64,000 nt of DNA from the NCBI RefSeq assembly GCF_964340395.1, contig NC_135555.1:8938931-9002930 (forward strand), read 5' to 3'. The first letter of the stretch is position 1. Each line of letters opens with the position of its first letter. The notes beneath the pieces are model-generated. The model was not told the origin of the DNA, ran no database searches, and worked only from the letters and a program-made list of their open reading frames with translations. This stretch comes from Glandiceps talaboti. Its lineage: Eukaryota > Hemichordata > Enteropneusta > Spengelidae. Shown here piece by piece: positions 1-13,702 of this stretch. The translations under genes were made by a program, and so were the position numbers.

Positions 1-180
1 GTCTTGAATGGTAACAAGTATGTGACGTTTCTCATGGTTTCTCGGGGAGACAACATACGTGTTAATCCCAACGTCGCAAACCACATACCTCTTTACGGCA
101 CTGTCAAAAATGTACACGCCAAGAGTTTATATTCCGTTGCTTCAGCAGAAATGTATGCTCTGGCTTACAATAATGGTTGA
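1..180 (+). CDS. 3'-terminal coding exon of an unidentified gene (partial)
   Basis: Frame 1 is open from the first base of the window to a TGA at 178-180, giving 59 residues with a natural composition (short motifs such as YVTFLMVSRGDN, NHIPLYGTVKN and AEMYALAYNNG). An AATAAA lies 27 bases after the stop, as expected for a terminal exon. There is no convincing splice acceptor inside, so the exon continues to the left of the window. I do not recognise the family. An RGD tripeptide is present, but it is common by chance and says nothing by itself. The gene runs toward the FOG gene tail to tail. The alternative is a chance open frame, but the stop plus poly(A) signal and the protein-like composition argue for a real gene end. 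Confidence 0.55.
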   Translation, partial: VLNGNKYVTFLMVSRGDNIRVNPNVANHIPLYGTVKNVHAKSLYSVASAEMYALAYNNG

Positions 181-206
181 TCCATACATTACGCATTACA
201 CATTTC

Positions 207-212
207 AATAAA
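207..212 (+). promoter_or_regulatory. Poly(A) signal AATAAA of the partial left-edge gene
   Basis: A canonical AATAAA hexamer lies 27 bases after the stop codon at 178-180. A T-rich stretch follows within 30 bases. This would make a very short 3' UTR, which is unusual but possible. Confidence 0.45.
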
Positions 213-2956
213 GTTGATATAACTGTTTATATGAAAATTAGAAAACTGTTGACAGGAGGTAACATGATATGTTCTACTAATGATACCAAATTACCCAACC
301 AACCAGTGCATGTACCCACAGGGGCGTGTAATATTGCATAGATTGTTGTTTTCCAGGTCTACAGACTAAATATAACAACCTTTTGAATATATATTCCTAC
401 CTGTATAGGGAAATATTTATAGTATACGTAGTACTATAGATCGATACATTTGTAGCAGCAAGATTCGTATGATATTTTCCTAAGAAAACGGAAATCTAAG
501 CAATAATACACGCCCCTGTGCATGTACCTACCTGCTCAGCCTGTAATATGATACACCGTAGCAAAATAATATACATAATAAAAAAACCACGTTATATACA
601 CATGCAATGTATTTTCTACCTATTTTACTTATTGCTTGCTTTATTCCACTGTTGATATATTTATAAGTATTGCAAGTATTTCAATATTTCACCCTTCCGC
701 AATTGAAATCAGTAATGTTGATTTTCAGGACGACAAATTAGTGAAAGTAAACATTTATCAAATGGAGGTTCAAACATCGATTACAAACAGTTGTGTTCTT
801 AGACTATATATACCTTGTAATTGTCGGAATGAAATTGTCGTTAGAAGTAACATTGATTACGTGTGCATGTAATGAAGATAATGAACTATTGTTTGCTATA
901 GTCATTTATACATACTGTATACCAAATACTGTGTGCAGTGTGGTTCACTTTCAAATTTTAATGAAAAGTGCCCATTGATTTGTATATACTTAAATCATCC
1001 ATATGTAAATCCATGTAGGGGGAGGGTACGGAATGGGTATAACCTCCGGCAATAATAGATGCGTGTTTCAGTGTACCCCTTTTGGATTTCTTTGTCAAAA
1101 TCCCCCCATACGTACACTTCAAGTGATGAATTCCAAAATTATCTCCGCCCTCAGCAAATGACCACCCTCTTTATTTGTAAAAAAACAAACCTTTATTTCC
1201 GGGACTCGGAGAGGCATTCCTCTTTAACGTTCCACTTAATATCCCCCCCCCCCCCTGATCCAGCTACTATGAGATAAATGTAGCAGAAACTGTGAATCTG
1301 TCATCAGTATTGTGAACGCTTTTTGAATTACTGGAATTAATTCAAATATTTTTACACCAGTCCTGTAGCAAAGCAAATGCGTATATAAGTATCAATCTAT
1401 GTAACCCCATATAGCATGGTCAGTTTACCCATAAAACCACATGACAGCCACATGTCGCTGATATTTGCATACTTCAACTTAGCTCGGGTATATTATCAAT
1501 GAGCCGCTATTTTGACAAGTTGCTAGGAAACCAACCTGACAGTTTGTGGTATGCTTCATCATATGGGGAGAGATAATCTTTTTTAGGATCACCAAACGTT
1601 ACATCATATTGATGATATTGGAAGTGAATCATTCTATCTTCATTTTCCAATAAAAGTAGCAAATATTTCGTGCAGGTGAATTGAACACAGAAGGAATTAG
1701 TATTCAAGGTTACCTTATAGGTTTGGTTCTTTTTGTATTAAAAACCCGTTGGTGACGTCACAATTTGCCGCTGTTGATAAGGTTTAACTAATAAAGCATG
1801 TACACGTTTAGTATTGAATGCATACTTCTATTGTGTCGTGACGTCCCTGTTTAGAGACATTCAGGTGCATGAAATAGACACGCGTCAATGTATACACAGT
1901 ATTCAACTGAATAATTGGGAAAACTGATAGTATCACCAGTTAAACTATTTGCCTTAGTCTGTTTCAAGTTAAATTGATTGATTTGGTAGAGTCCAAGATT
2001 TAAACACACAAATTGTTAAATCTAATTAGACTGCTCAAGAACGTGAACGTTTCAACCTTTTAAACCATTCATGAAGAACGAATTTAGCCTTTCAAGTTTC
2101 AATTGAATTATTTGAATGTTTCATCGCACTCACCTTACTTACCTAGACAAATATGGGATTTTGCAATCGCTAAATAACAGCTACCAATCTATTGTGGTAT
2201 GTAGTCAATTTGTAAAACACAATAAAAGTCACGGTATTGCCAATATATTCATGGTAATACTTCCACGGAAAAGGCATGACTATCAAATCCACACGTAGTA
2301 AATAATATTGCCAATGGCATTGTCTCCGTTATTCATAGTTTAATTAAATCTCCAATGTCAAGGTGCTATAATTTTTTTTAAAATTCACGTTCTGTTATGT
2401 GCATTTATGATAAATAGTTCACAATTCGTTATTGTCATCTTCACATTTATTTACTTACAAAAAAACTTGTGCTCAATTCGATTGTTATGCCTTTTATATT
2501 AGCGCATAACGCGGGCAGTTCAGAGTCTGTCTTCTCTCTTGATCTGTAACTCCGTTACACTGGAGAGAACGATCGAGTTTAGTGGAATCACACATTCAGA
2601 GACCCTGAGTTCCTATGAAGCCACTGTAGATATAAGGGATAAATTATAAGTGGGGGTGTTGATTTTCGGGAGGGGCACTATTTTTCATACACATGTTTGG
2701 AGAAGGGTCATGAGTTTTGCGCAGTTACATTTTTCATAACAGATATTCTAATAACATAAGGAGCTGAGAGGTCAGTATTTTTGTACAAGGTCTTAGGGGA
2801 GGGTTAATGATTTTCACGCACTAACACCTTCTACATAATTTGTGTCCTTTCCATAATATAAATAATGATCAACGTGCTACAAGTGGCTGATATCGCAATT
2901 GTCTCCACCATATGTTATAATTTGATGATAACTAGTCTATATTTGTAGACTACTAT
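213..2956. other. Intergenic, no gene seen
   Basis: Short open frames on both strands lack coding character. Around 1017-1260 and 2640-2830 there are G- or C-rich patches (for example a C11 run near 1244) set in AT-rich sequence, which look like decayed repeats, but I cannot assign a family. Confidence 0.5.
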
Positions 2957-3058
2957 TCGATAGAGGACCCATTTGAATGACTAGTGGTTTTCGATAGAGG
3001 ACCCATTTGAATGACTAGTGGTTTTCGATAGAGGACCCATTTGAATGACTAGTGATTT
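2957..3058. repeat. 34-bp tandem repeat, three copies
   Basis: The unit beginning TCGATAGAGGACCCATTTGA starts at 2957, 2991 and 3025. The copies are identical except for one G to A change near the end of the third. Near-identity points to a recent expansion. Confidence 0.95.
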
Positions 3059-3107
3059 TCAAAACATCTTGAGGGTTATTGCTTCACATCTGAACACGGA
3101 TGAAACC

Positions 3108-3320
3108 ATTAAAGTACACTAGCTGTAACTTGAGAATTGTTTTTTTTTTCACCCACGCCGACAATATATTCACTGAAAACTATTAAAATACCAATAACTG
3201 GACATTTCATTATTTTGATAAGAGGTATATTTGTCCATAACTAGTACAGTAACAAATTGAAATCGTGATCGCTTTGGGGCCGCTGATTTTAGGGTGCGGA
3301 CCCCCAAAATCAAGTAAAAC
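3108..3320 (+). repeat. Dispersed repeat, copy A
   Basis: This stretch matches, in inverted orientation, the sequence at about 31590-31800. Shared landmarks, in order, are CTAGCTGTAAC, a T/A-rich run, TTCACTGAAAA (TTTACTGAAAA in the other copy), the spacer around AATTGAAATCG, and a final CTGATTTT followed by GGGTGCGGACCC-type sequence. It has no recognisable coding capacity. The divergence indicates an old element. Confidence 0.6.
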
Positions 3321-3796
3321 AAATCAAGATTTCTTTCGAATATTTTTGGGAGAAGATTTATACAAAAATGAAACTTGATGGTTTCTGTAGTATTATTTCA
3401 GGCTGGGTTGTACGTTGTAGACAGAGTGATTTGTGTTACTAAGTCTTATCATTGTCATTGTTATTCTCTCTATATATGTCACTAGAAGTATCGAACTCAT
3501 AAATCGATTGATTGACAAAAATGGGAATTGTTCATTTGTCTTCAACTCTGGTGTCTATGAATACTCGGAAATAAAAGGTTTCGTGACAACTACAAATTAT
3601 TAAAGTCTTGTAAGATTTCTGATTATTATACAATTCTTTAATCGGCGACATCGTCGTGAAGTACTAGCCTCTTTACGCCCCCTTCGTATTACATTGTATT
3701 TTTCATCGTATTTAGATGAAAAATATGCTTTGGATCGTGAGAGTGCTTGAACGGCAGTTATCATTCTAAGAAACTGAATACGTCGTGCGCTTATTA

Positions 3797-3798
3797 TC

Positions 3799-3830
<32 letters not shown>

Positions 3831-3917
3831 TGTATGTATGTATGTATGTATGTATGTGTGTGTATGTGTGTGTATGTATGTATGTATGTATGTATGTATG
3901 TATGTATGTATGTATGT
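3797..3917. repeat. (ATGT)n microsatellite
   Basis: A tetranucleotide TATG/ATGT run is interrupted by a few TGTG steps near 3855-3875. Open frames reading MYVCMYVC or HTYIHTYI on either strand are artefacts of the repeat. Confidence 0.97.
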
Positions 3918-3920
3918 GAA

Positions 3921-4808
3921 CAAAATAGTTTTCACTAAGAATGTGAGTGACCATATAATAAAAAACTCATATATATCATATACGAGACTCAGTTTTTATT
4001 ATATGGCTAAGTTGTGTTTGAAAAAGGAACATACAGCGAAATGTACTAATCGAATATAAGGATGGTGTAATTAAATTGTGGATGGCTTCGTGACTAGCTG
4101 TGTGCATTTACACAATTCCCAAACTTGATAGATGGCATTGTGATGTTTATTTCTGTCTGTGAAATGTACATATAAAATTTGACTTAACGTTGAATGTAAC
4201 CAAAGATATGTGGCAAAAGTTCCTGTACATTCACAACCATTAAAAGTCGCGTTCAATCAAATGTCGTAAAAATAAATGCCAGATAATAGTTGTACTAGTC
4301 ACACGCACCTTGTATTTCTGAAGAAGAACGACCAAGCGATAAAACTATTATGATGACTATCTATACAATAATCTAACTCAACTTCAAGGTATATAACATT
4401 GGCATATAAATCAACTTGACAAAGACCCAGTTTATCATGTACTTGTATTATATAGTCGTAGAACTGATTTATGATAGCTGATCATGACCCATACATATTT
4501 CTAAAGCCGTGACAAACAAGGCTATATCAATCCAAGGAACATTTTCTGGAATTTGGCTCAAGGTTGGTCCTTTGTGCGATTAATGAAACGTTGAGAATTG
4601 TCAGGAAATCATTTAGTGGATTCGTGGATGTTTAACACATAATGTATAACCAAGGTTACCCTACACAATGATATCTCAGCAGTTCACCAGCTGATGGAAA
4701 TGCTGTCTTTTTTTTATCAGACATGAACGATGTTCCTGTCCGTTATAAGCTAGAGTGACATATCAACGGAAAGCTTGCCCTCCTAGCATACAGAGTGAAG
4801 TAAAATTC
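3921..4808. other. Intergenic, no gene seen
   Basis: AT-rich unique sequence. No exon-like open frame with splice signals and no recognisable element. Confidence 0.5.
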
Positions 4809-5068
4809 GTTATGGTGTGCATAATGTAGAAAAAAAATGACGCTATCGTCTTTGACAGATTCAAACAAATTTAACTAATGCGTTATAAGGACATAGTTAT
4901 GGAAATTCATAGAACAGTGACATATACGACGTAATCATGAAATGCACTGTAAATTGGTTATGATGTGATGTGTATTATGTAAAACAGGCGACACTATCAT
5001 TTTGGACACATTCAAACATACAATAATGCATTGTAATGACGTAATTATGAAAATTCATAGAACACTGA
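4809..5068. repeat. Diverged tandem duplication, ~148-bp unit, two copies
   Basis: The landmark AAATTCATAGAACA(G/C)TGACA occurs with its copies 148 bases apart (ending near 4920 and 5068). Each copy is preceded by matching GACG/GACA-CTATC(G/A)T and ATTCAAACA segments. Copies differ by substitutions and small gaps. Confidence 0.75.
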
Positions 5069-6183
<1,115 letters not shown>

Positions 6184-7179
6184 AACAGAGTGGAGGGCAG
6201 AGAGACGGACAGAGACAGGCTGATAGTGACGATTGTATAGCATTTGTTCAATTGCATAGCGTGTGATATGTTACTGTTTATTACCATGTATGTTCAAACA
6301 ATGAGATCTCTTTATCTAAGGTGACACCTTGGAGAGTTTTATTTGTCTTTTTTTACTTTGCTATATTTAAGCTAACAGTTACAATGATAAGATATTAAAT
6401 CAAAATGCCTTAAGATCTATAAAACAAAAAATATAGCCGTATGATAACATTACAAGTCAACCTCCGTTGACCCCGACGTATAGACCAATAGAAATCTTCA
6501 TAGCCCAGTTGCTATAATTTTCTTCTATTTCCAGAAAAAACCCCGTCCAACTGAGAGCAGTCGAACAATGGCTAAGTCTCCACCCTCACCCCAACACTCT
6601 GACGAGTTAACAATGTATAATTTGCAACACTGTTGTATATCAAACTATTGTATGGGCCCCCGAGTGATAATTGTGATACTGTCAATAATTAAACTATAGT
6701 TGCTAGAGTTTGATAAGAGCGATCTTCATAGTTAGGTTTGGCCCTGCTTCACTCCGCACAAACTTATCCATCAAGATTTCTTACTAACATCTTAACCTAC
6801 ACTTGGTGTCAATCCAACCCATCACTGCACTGCCAGAGAGGAGGCTATGCTACTAGTAATGGTACCGTACACCCGTCCGTGGCGTGGCACAAATCCATAT
6901 AGCACGTGCACTGTCCTTTCTTTTCTGAGTCATCCATGTTTCTCGAAAAATGCTTTTCAAATTTCCTGAGATTAGTAAAGCACAATTAAGAATTCGCGAT
7001 TACACAAATTGGTACTGGATTTAGCGTGAATAATGTAGGTTATTTTTATTATATAATGTTAGATGTAATTTTTCCTTCTTTGACATTTTTGTGTACAATG
7101 AAGTGTTTACTTAAATGAGTATGTAATTATTATTTGACGAGTATGGATCTGAAGGTGTCAGATTGACCAATATTCAATA

Positions 7180-7285
<106 letters not shown>

Positions 7286-7328
7286 CTCGGTGAGTATCAA
7301 TCTGCTAAGACAGTGCTCTATACCGCAG

Positions 7329-7362
7329 TGGCAGAACTATATATATATATATAGTTCTGCCA
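7329..7362. repeat. 34-bp perfect palindrome
   Basis: TGGCAGAACTATATATAT is followed by its exact reverse complement with no spacer. It lies 45 bases after the (TA)n tract. Probably a cruciform-prone site produced by TA expansion inside an older inverted repeat. Confidence 0.9.
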
Positions 7363-7618
7363 TATATATGTGTGTGTGTGTGTGGGGGGGGGGTGACTGT
7401 GTCTGTCTGTCTACCTCTATGTGTTGTTATTTGTGTATCTCTATGTCAGTATTCTGACCATCAGTGGTATGCACTACGGCTAATTAGGCTAAAGTATATA
7501 CAAACTGTTTGTGAATGATTTGAACCAGCTTACGTATATCCCGCTTTACCTGAAGGTACTTTTTACGGCACCTTTTGTAGGGATATAAAACTTGAAGATA
7601 CATAAATGACACAACTAA

Positions 7619-7864
7619 ATGTCGAGACGTGTAAAAGTACTGGATATTACGAGTCAGTGTCTGGCGACTAAGCTACATCAAGTGACGATCAGTTTAAACG
7701 AACACTGTAAACTTGTAAGACAAGGCGTCTCCAGTGCTCACAGTAAAATTTTAAAGACGGAGAGTCTGTACAATGTTCACAAGAAATCTAATGGTTCACT
7801 AATGCGATCAACGCAGTCATCTTTACAAGATTTGTTAGAGACTTCTAAGAAAAAAGGTCTTTAG
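7619..7864 (+). CDS. Possible short protein gene (81 aa), unidentified
   Basis: An ATG-initiated frame of 81 codons ends at TAG (7862-7864). It lies in sequence free of simple repeats and has mixed codon use. The product would be basic and hydrophilic, rich in Lys, Ser and Leu, with a predicted helical middle (around SQCLATKLHQVTISLNEHCK) and a Lys-rich C-terminus. A TATAAAA sits at about 7584-7590, close upstream of the ATG. I recognise no domain. No poly(A) signal or splice partner is evident, so a chance ORF or a decayed gene fragment is quite possible. Confidence 0.2.
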   Translation: MSRRVKVLDITSQCLATKLHQVTISLNEHCKLVRQGVSSAHSKILKTESLYNVHKKSNGSLMRSTQSSLQDLLETSKKKGL

Positions 7865-8862
7865 AATTAGTACAGTGGTGGCTGTCATGTATGACGAGCT
7901 ATCAATCCAGACAGTTGCTATTAGACCATCGAACCACTGACATACACAAACTGAACAGAAGTCACGAACTAGGGTGAAATACCATCAAATCCGTGTATGA
8001 TAGAATGATAGTGATCGGGTAGATGGCAGACTAGACACATTCTTCATTCATTTTTTGTATATCTGGGTGATTCGACAAACTGTAAATTGTCCTGCTGCTA
8101 ATTCTCACCTTTCGTGACAACACATATTATGAAACATTGTTATCCTGAGATGTTGGGGCCACTTGAAGATTTGCTAGCGGATCTGTTGATGACTTTGGTA
8201 TTCTTCACAATTCCCTTGATTAACGTCAGCCATATAAATGGCAGTCTGTTCATTCAACCTTTACAGCGTTTACTAAAAGTCTACCTCTCTTTAGAGACAG
8301 TAATGATACTCCCTGCTGACATTGTCAAATAGACGAATACGTCCAGGTATTCCCAACTCACTGGGGCAATATTATATACAGCTATTTTTTTTAAACTAAG
8401 TTGTAAAATCTGATTTGATGTATGAATGCCTTTATTATGTATTACCCATCACATGTAACATTACGATTCTGTTGACTGCAATGTCGCTACCGTGTACAGT
8501 CTTTTGTTGTCTGTTCTCAGTAAGTCCCAGTGTCAGTTATCTATTCACCAGATAACAAGTCAAGACGATTTTTTTTCACATTTAGTTTGTTACCAGTGTA
8601 GTTATTACGCAAGATTCGCTTTAGGGGCGACATCTATAGTAGGATAAAAAAAACCTAAATTCTTTTTGGGAGGGGTGTGTGTGTTTTGAACCATTTTAGT
8701 TTTCATCCAACATCAAATTATTGATCTCATCCGTTTATATATCATCTAGGGATATGTAACCTTATTATATATTTCATAATATAGCATATATACGATATGT
8801 ATAACTATCTGTACATATTGATCAAATCTAATGAAAGTAAAATAAGCAGCTAGCTAGCTAGT
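7865..8862. other. Intergenic, no gene supported
   Basis: A 72-codon plus-strand open frame at 8114-8332 has some protein-like character (leucine-rich, ending in LPADIVK). It has no motif, splice context or homologue that I can name, so it is not called. Confidence 0.45.
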
Positions 8863-9080
8863 GTATGTATGTATGTATGTATGTATGTATGTATGTGTGT
8901 GTGTGTATGTGCGTGCGTGTGTGCGTGTATGCATGCATGCATGCATGCATGCATGCATGCATGCATGTATGTATGTATGTATGTATGTATGTATGTATGT
9001 ATGTATGTATGTATGTATGTATGCATGCATGCATGCATGCATGCATGCATGCATGCATGTATGTATGTATGTATGTATGT
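8863..9080. repeat. Compound (ATGT)n/(GT)n/(GCAT)n microsatellite
   Basis: Blocks alternate between ATGT, GTGC and GCAT (self-complementary) units. The GCAT blocks are locally palindromic. A short ACGTACGT stretch follows near 9090-9108. All Cys/Met/Tyr/Val or His/Thr open frames here are artefacts. Confidence 0.97.
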
Positions 9081-9108
9081 GTCTGGCTGTACGTACGTGT
9101 ACGTACGT

Positions 9109-10409
9109 ATTTTGATTTGCACTATGTAAACATTTAAGGTGTATCACTGTATCACATGTGTGAGACAAACCAGACATTTAACTTGAACTTGGTTAATAGT
9201 ATAAATACATGAATGACAGTGCGTGTTCTTTGTTATATAGTAAATGACATTCATTGAAATAACACATTAACCTTGTACATGCTTGATTGGACACATTAAT
9301 GTCAATTTCATTTGGTTGATTATTAATTCATTTATGTGAATCTTTATCCTTCACTTATGAGAGTAAACAGTAATTTGACCCATCGAAATGAGACGAACTA
9401 TATATAATTTGACAGGCAATGTAAACACTGGACACGTTTACAAGGCTATCTCGTGTTGATTGGATCACGTTCTATGTTATTCATATCAATAATTGCGGTT
9501 AAAATGTATGTAGATTTTAAAGTAGACTTGTCAGTTACTTTTACTTCTTGATTGATAGCTCATTACTTATTCATGTCTGAAACGAACATCTCTGGAGAGC
9601 ACAGAGGCAATGATTGCTGTCGTATTGTAGTAATGTCGTAAATGAGTTGAATGAGCACATTATACAAACTAACCAATGCAGTTATGTATAACCTGAAAAA
9701 CTACATTTGGAATCCTTGAAAAAAAACCTTTCCATTGCTCATATACGGATTTATCATCTTTCATGCACATTGACAAAAGGCTGTGATTTCCTTTTCACGT
9801 TCCATGTGAAACCTTGTAAAACTACGTTTGTGTCAAAACGATCTCTGGGGTAGAAGTGATCTAGATTTTCACTCACTCTACTCTTAGCGACACTCAGTGA
9901 ACATGTATTAGTTCTGAACTTGTACAAACAAATACCTCCCCTCGGTAGAAAGAGGAATAAAATACGATTTTGCTACGGACAAATACAGCAAACACTATAT
10001 ACAGAGGACACAGAATATTTGTCTAAAAATGGCATTTTAAAACCAGGGCACAGAGACACTATTTGTCTAAACATGACATTTTTTAAAAGGAAGAATCTAT
10101 ACCCATAGGCTATGTTCTAATTCGTTCATTCTCTCTTTGATCCTTGTGTCGTTGCAGGGTATTATTATTGATCTACGTTTTAGGAAGATATTGAACTTCA
10201 AAAAAAGACCCCAGGCTGTAGTGGACGTGTAAGTATTCATGAAAACTTTACATGAGATATTTAGTATTCATTAAAAGGCATTGAGTTCATGTGTTCATCA
10301 AAGTCAAGCACCATGTTAGGAACCTCCAATCATCGGTCGAGAGCACGCTACAGAAATGAGGTGAAAGTAAGCAACTGGTTATAAACATTGAAATAGACGA
10401 TAAAGACGC
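9109..10409. other. Intergenic, no gene seen
   Basis: Unique AT-rich sequence without exon-like frames. Confidence 0.5.
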
Positions 10410-11155
10410 TTGCTTAGCCCAATAATCTTTGTAGCTTAACCCACAGACAAGGAAGAAATCTTTGTCCAGAAATATTTGCAGTTTAGCCCAGGAATCTTTG
10501 TAATTTAGTCCAACAATCTTTATGGCTTTGTTTAGCCATCTTCATACTTTAGACCAGGAATCGTTGTACCTTAACTTAGGGACCTCAGTCCAGGGACCTT
10601 ATTCCAGAAATCTTTGCACTTTAACCCAGTAATCTTTGTACATTACTTCGCGAACCTCTGTACTTTAACCCTGGGACCGTAGCCCAGGAATCTTTGTAGC
10701 TTAGCCCATGAATTGTTGTAACTTAGCCCATGAATTGTTGTAACTTAGCCCAGGAATCTTTGTATCCTTCACCCACGAAACTTTGCACCCTAGCCTAGGA
10801 ATCTTCGCACCCTAGCCTAGGAATCTTTGTACCTTAGACGAGGAATCTTTATACCTCGACCAAGGAATCTTTGTACCTTAGACAAAGAAACTGTGTACCT
10901 CGCCCAAGGAATCTTTGTACCTTAGACAAGGAAACTATGTACCTTAGACAAGGAATCTTAATACCTGGACCAAGGAATCTCTGTACCTTACACAAAGAAA
11001 CTTTGGACCTCGACCAAGGAATCTTTGTACCTTAGACAAGGAAACTTTGTACCTTAGACGAGGAATCTTTGTACCTAAGACAAGGAAACTTTTAGTTTTG
11101 ACAAGGAATCTTTGTACCTTAGACAAAGAAACTTTTAGCTTTGACAAGGAACCTT
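10410..11155. repeat. 22-bp minisatellite, about 33 copies
   Basis: The unit approximates AAGGAATCTTTGTACCTTAG plus AC. From 10410 to about 10750 the units are degenerate (GCTTAGCCCA variants). From about 10850 to 11130 they are nearly uniform and spaced exactly 22 bases. The minus-strand open frame inside (10944-11147) is repeat-derived. Confidence 0.92.
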
Positions 11156-11175
11156 AAAATTGTAGTTTGAAATAT

Positions 11176-11350
11176 TATGGCCATATTCTTTAAGACATGC
11201 ACTGTTTATTCAGCACAATCATTTTGTAGAAAGTGATGAAAAAACGTCATAGATATATTCTTTAAGACAGGTACTGTTCATTCACAATCATTTTGTAGAA
11301 AGTGAAGAAATGAAATCGGTGTACAGATATTCTTTAAGACAGGTACTGTC
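11176..11350. repeat. ~72-bp tandem repeat, about 2.3 copies
   Basis: ATTCTTTAAGACA(T/G)G(C/T)ACTG starts at 11184, 11257 and 11328 (spacings 73 and 71). CAATCATTTTGTAGAAAGTGA recurs between them. Confidence 0.88.
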
Positions 11351-13702
11351 CACCATACTGGATTTGTCCACTGCCAAATAAGGAAAATCACAGCTTCAAA
11401 CCAATTTGAAAGGCAGCAGGTATCAAATAGCACATACAAGATTTTAAGTGCATGATATATTGATCTCCATTCCATTTCATCGTGTATACAGATGTGGAAA
11501 ACAAATGTCACGTTTTATTTGGATTATAACTTTCAAAATCACCTTGTAGGAGACAAATACTCAAACACAATGTTCAAATTGGCATTATATTTATTTTACG
11601 AAAAAAATCTGCTTTACACACTACTTTGTATACAAAAACACACATCACAACTAATATCTTTAGTTTGTTATACCCACACTTGTGCAATATACAGACACAT
11701 AATACACAATTTGTCGAATTCTAAGCCATCAGTGAATTTGTAAGGGAAAACAGATACTAGATATAAATAAGTAATGGTTTTCTTTGAACAAATAAGGACC
11801 ATATTTTGGGCTAACACAAAGTTTTAAGGGTAGTTATTTACTAAATGATACAATGATATATATCTCATTGTGTTTAACCTCTTGTTTTGTTGTCATCATA
11901 TGGTAACACGAAACAACTTTGACGGACTGTTCACTGTTGTCTAATTGTTGTGGTGATCCTTGGCAGTTACAATCGTTTTTCCACTAATAATGCTATTTGA
12001 TGAGAGGTCAGCATCCAGAACATTTTTTCTTTTCCATTTTAAATTTGACAAGCTACACAATGCACATGTATAATAACTGTGACAGTGATTGATGCGACCA
12101 CACTGAAAGGGTATCGAATGAATAACTAATTTGTATGATGGTATTCAGTTGTCCGACAAGGGGCACACTTTTATCCTAATTATCAATTTTGAGCGCTCCC
12201 CCAAAATTACACCCATGATTTCTTTAGGAAAACATTTTCATTGAATATCACCATGACTACTTTCTAAGTGGTTGATAATATAATAAAATACTGTGTATAA
12301 ATTACAGTTGAAATAACGAATATAAAGTTTATAATATAATTAAGGAGTATATAATATCTAAATAGTCATATCACTGTCTGAGAGTGATGGTTACAATTAC
12401 ACTTTTAAATTGTATTATCACATTACTCCATTATAGCTGGATCTTGGCTCTATCTCTCTATCTAAAGTTCTATTTTCATATCAGTCTGTAATAATTCATT
12501 CCATTATCATAGTTAGGTCATGGCGTTAATCATGGGTGACATGGCAAGTATGGTATTCTTAATGTCTGTGGTTAATCTAGAATATGTCATAAACAACCAA
12601 AGAAAGTCTCACTTTCTGATAGACTGGCCATAATATAAAGCTAAAAAGAACTCTTAAACAATAAAACTTATTAACCCTTACTTCAGCAGTTAACATCTTC
12701 AAAAGGAAAAGTACAATAATATGTATCTTTAAGACAAGATATCTGAAAAGAGGTAAAAGCACTGTACATGTACATAAGTCAATCATGGCTTGTATGGGAA
12801 ATTGATAGCGGGATAGAAGGGGTTATTTCCTTATAGTAATACCGTAACTTTATTTATACTACTAAATTCAACTGTCGGTAACTTTTACATACATATTGAA
12901 TTCGTACCGACAATAGATGTTGGATTCATATTATTACTTTGGGACGCTGATAACAAAAAGAGTTCATTAAGTTGAATATAACTCTTATCAAGTTATGTCA
13001 AGAAGACATGAATGAGCAGATCTCTAATTAAAAAGGATGTACCATATTAACATGGCTATTTATTTCATCATGTCTACAGTTTGTCAATGCAGCTGCAAGT
13101 AAACTAAACGTTTTACGCTCAGTTTTTCATATTTTATGAAATCAGTTTTGAATATACAATTTTTGATTATAAATTCTTGGGGTCAGGCCTTATTGTTCAA
13201 AACAAATATTTGGCATATACCGGGGTAAATCTATCAAAGTTGTTATAATTCTAATTTAACAGTTCTCAATATCTTTTATTTTTGTTGGTTTAAGTCAAAC
13301 ATTGACTAAATGTCAGTGCTAATCTATACTTTATGAAGAGCAATGATTGTAAAACTCTACTTTGTGTAACTGTATAGGATATACTTGATAAAAAAACAAA
13401 GTGTTGTGTTCACAAAAGAATGTTGATTTAAGTTACTACTTTAGATATGACTTTAGACTTACTATAAAAAAAGAAATATACTTTGCTATCGATGCATAGG
13501 TACAAAAACAAAGAATTCTTTGCACTGTACAGTTTGTCTGATTCTAGAATACTGAACATCATTTCCAAAACCATGATTTTTTCTCTCTTATAATATATTT
13601 CACATCAAATTAGAAAATACTGCTCTGTGGCTGGCAAGAAATTGCTATATTCTGCATAAATATTTGCACACTTCTACACTATTGTAGAGTAATTTTAAAA
13701 TG
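11351..13702. other. 3' flank and probable 3' UTR of the FOG gene
   Basis: AT-rich, mostly non-repetitive sequence on the 3' side of the minus-strand FOG gene. Several TTTATT (AATAAA on the minus strand) hexamers occur: 13275-13280, 13059-13064 and 12849-12854. The end of the mRNA cannot be fixed from sequence alone. Confidence 0.4.
13275..13280 (-). promoter_or_regulatory. Candidate poly(A) signal for the FOG gene
   Basis: This is the first AATAAA on the minus strand after the FOG stop codon, about 420 bases downstream. Further AATAAA copies at 13064 and 12854 (minus strand) are equally possible, so alternative polyadenylation cannot be excluded. Confidence 0.3.

Noticed and set aside
3747-4059. 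Open frames of Met-Tyr-Val-Cys or His-Thr-Tyr-Ile repeats
   Set aside because: They are translations of an ATGT microsatellite; the same holds for similar frames at 8850-9177, 30046-30556 and 44057-44437.
10944-11147. 67-codon Lys/Leu/Ser-rich minus-strand frame
   Set aside because: It is a translation of the 22-bp minisatellite.
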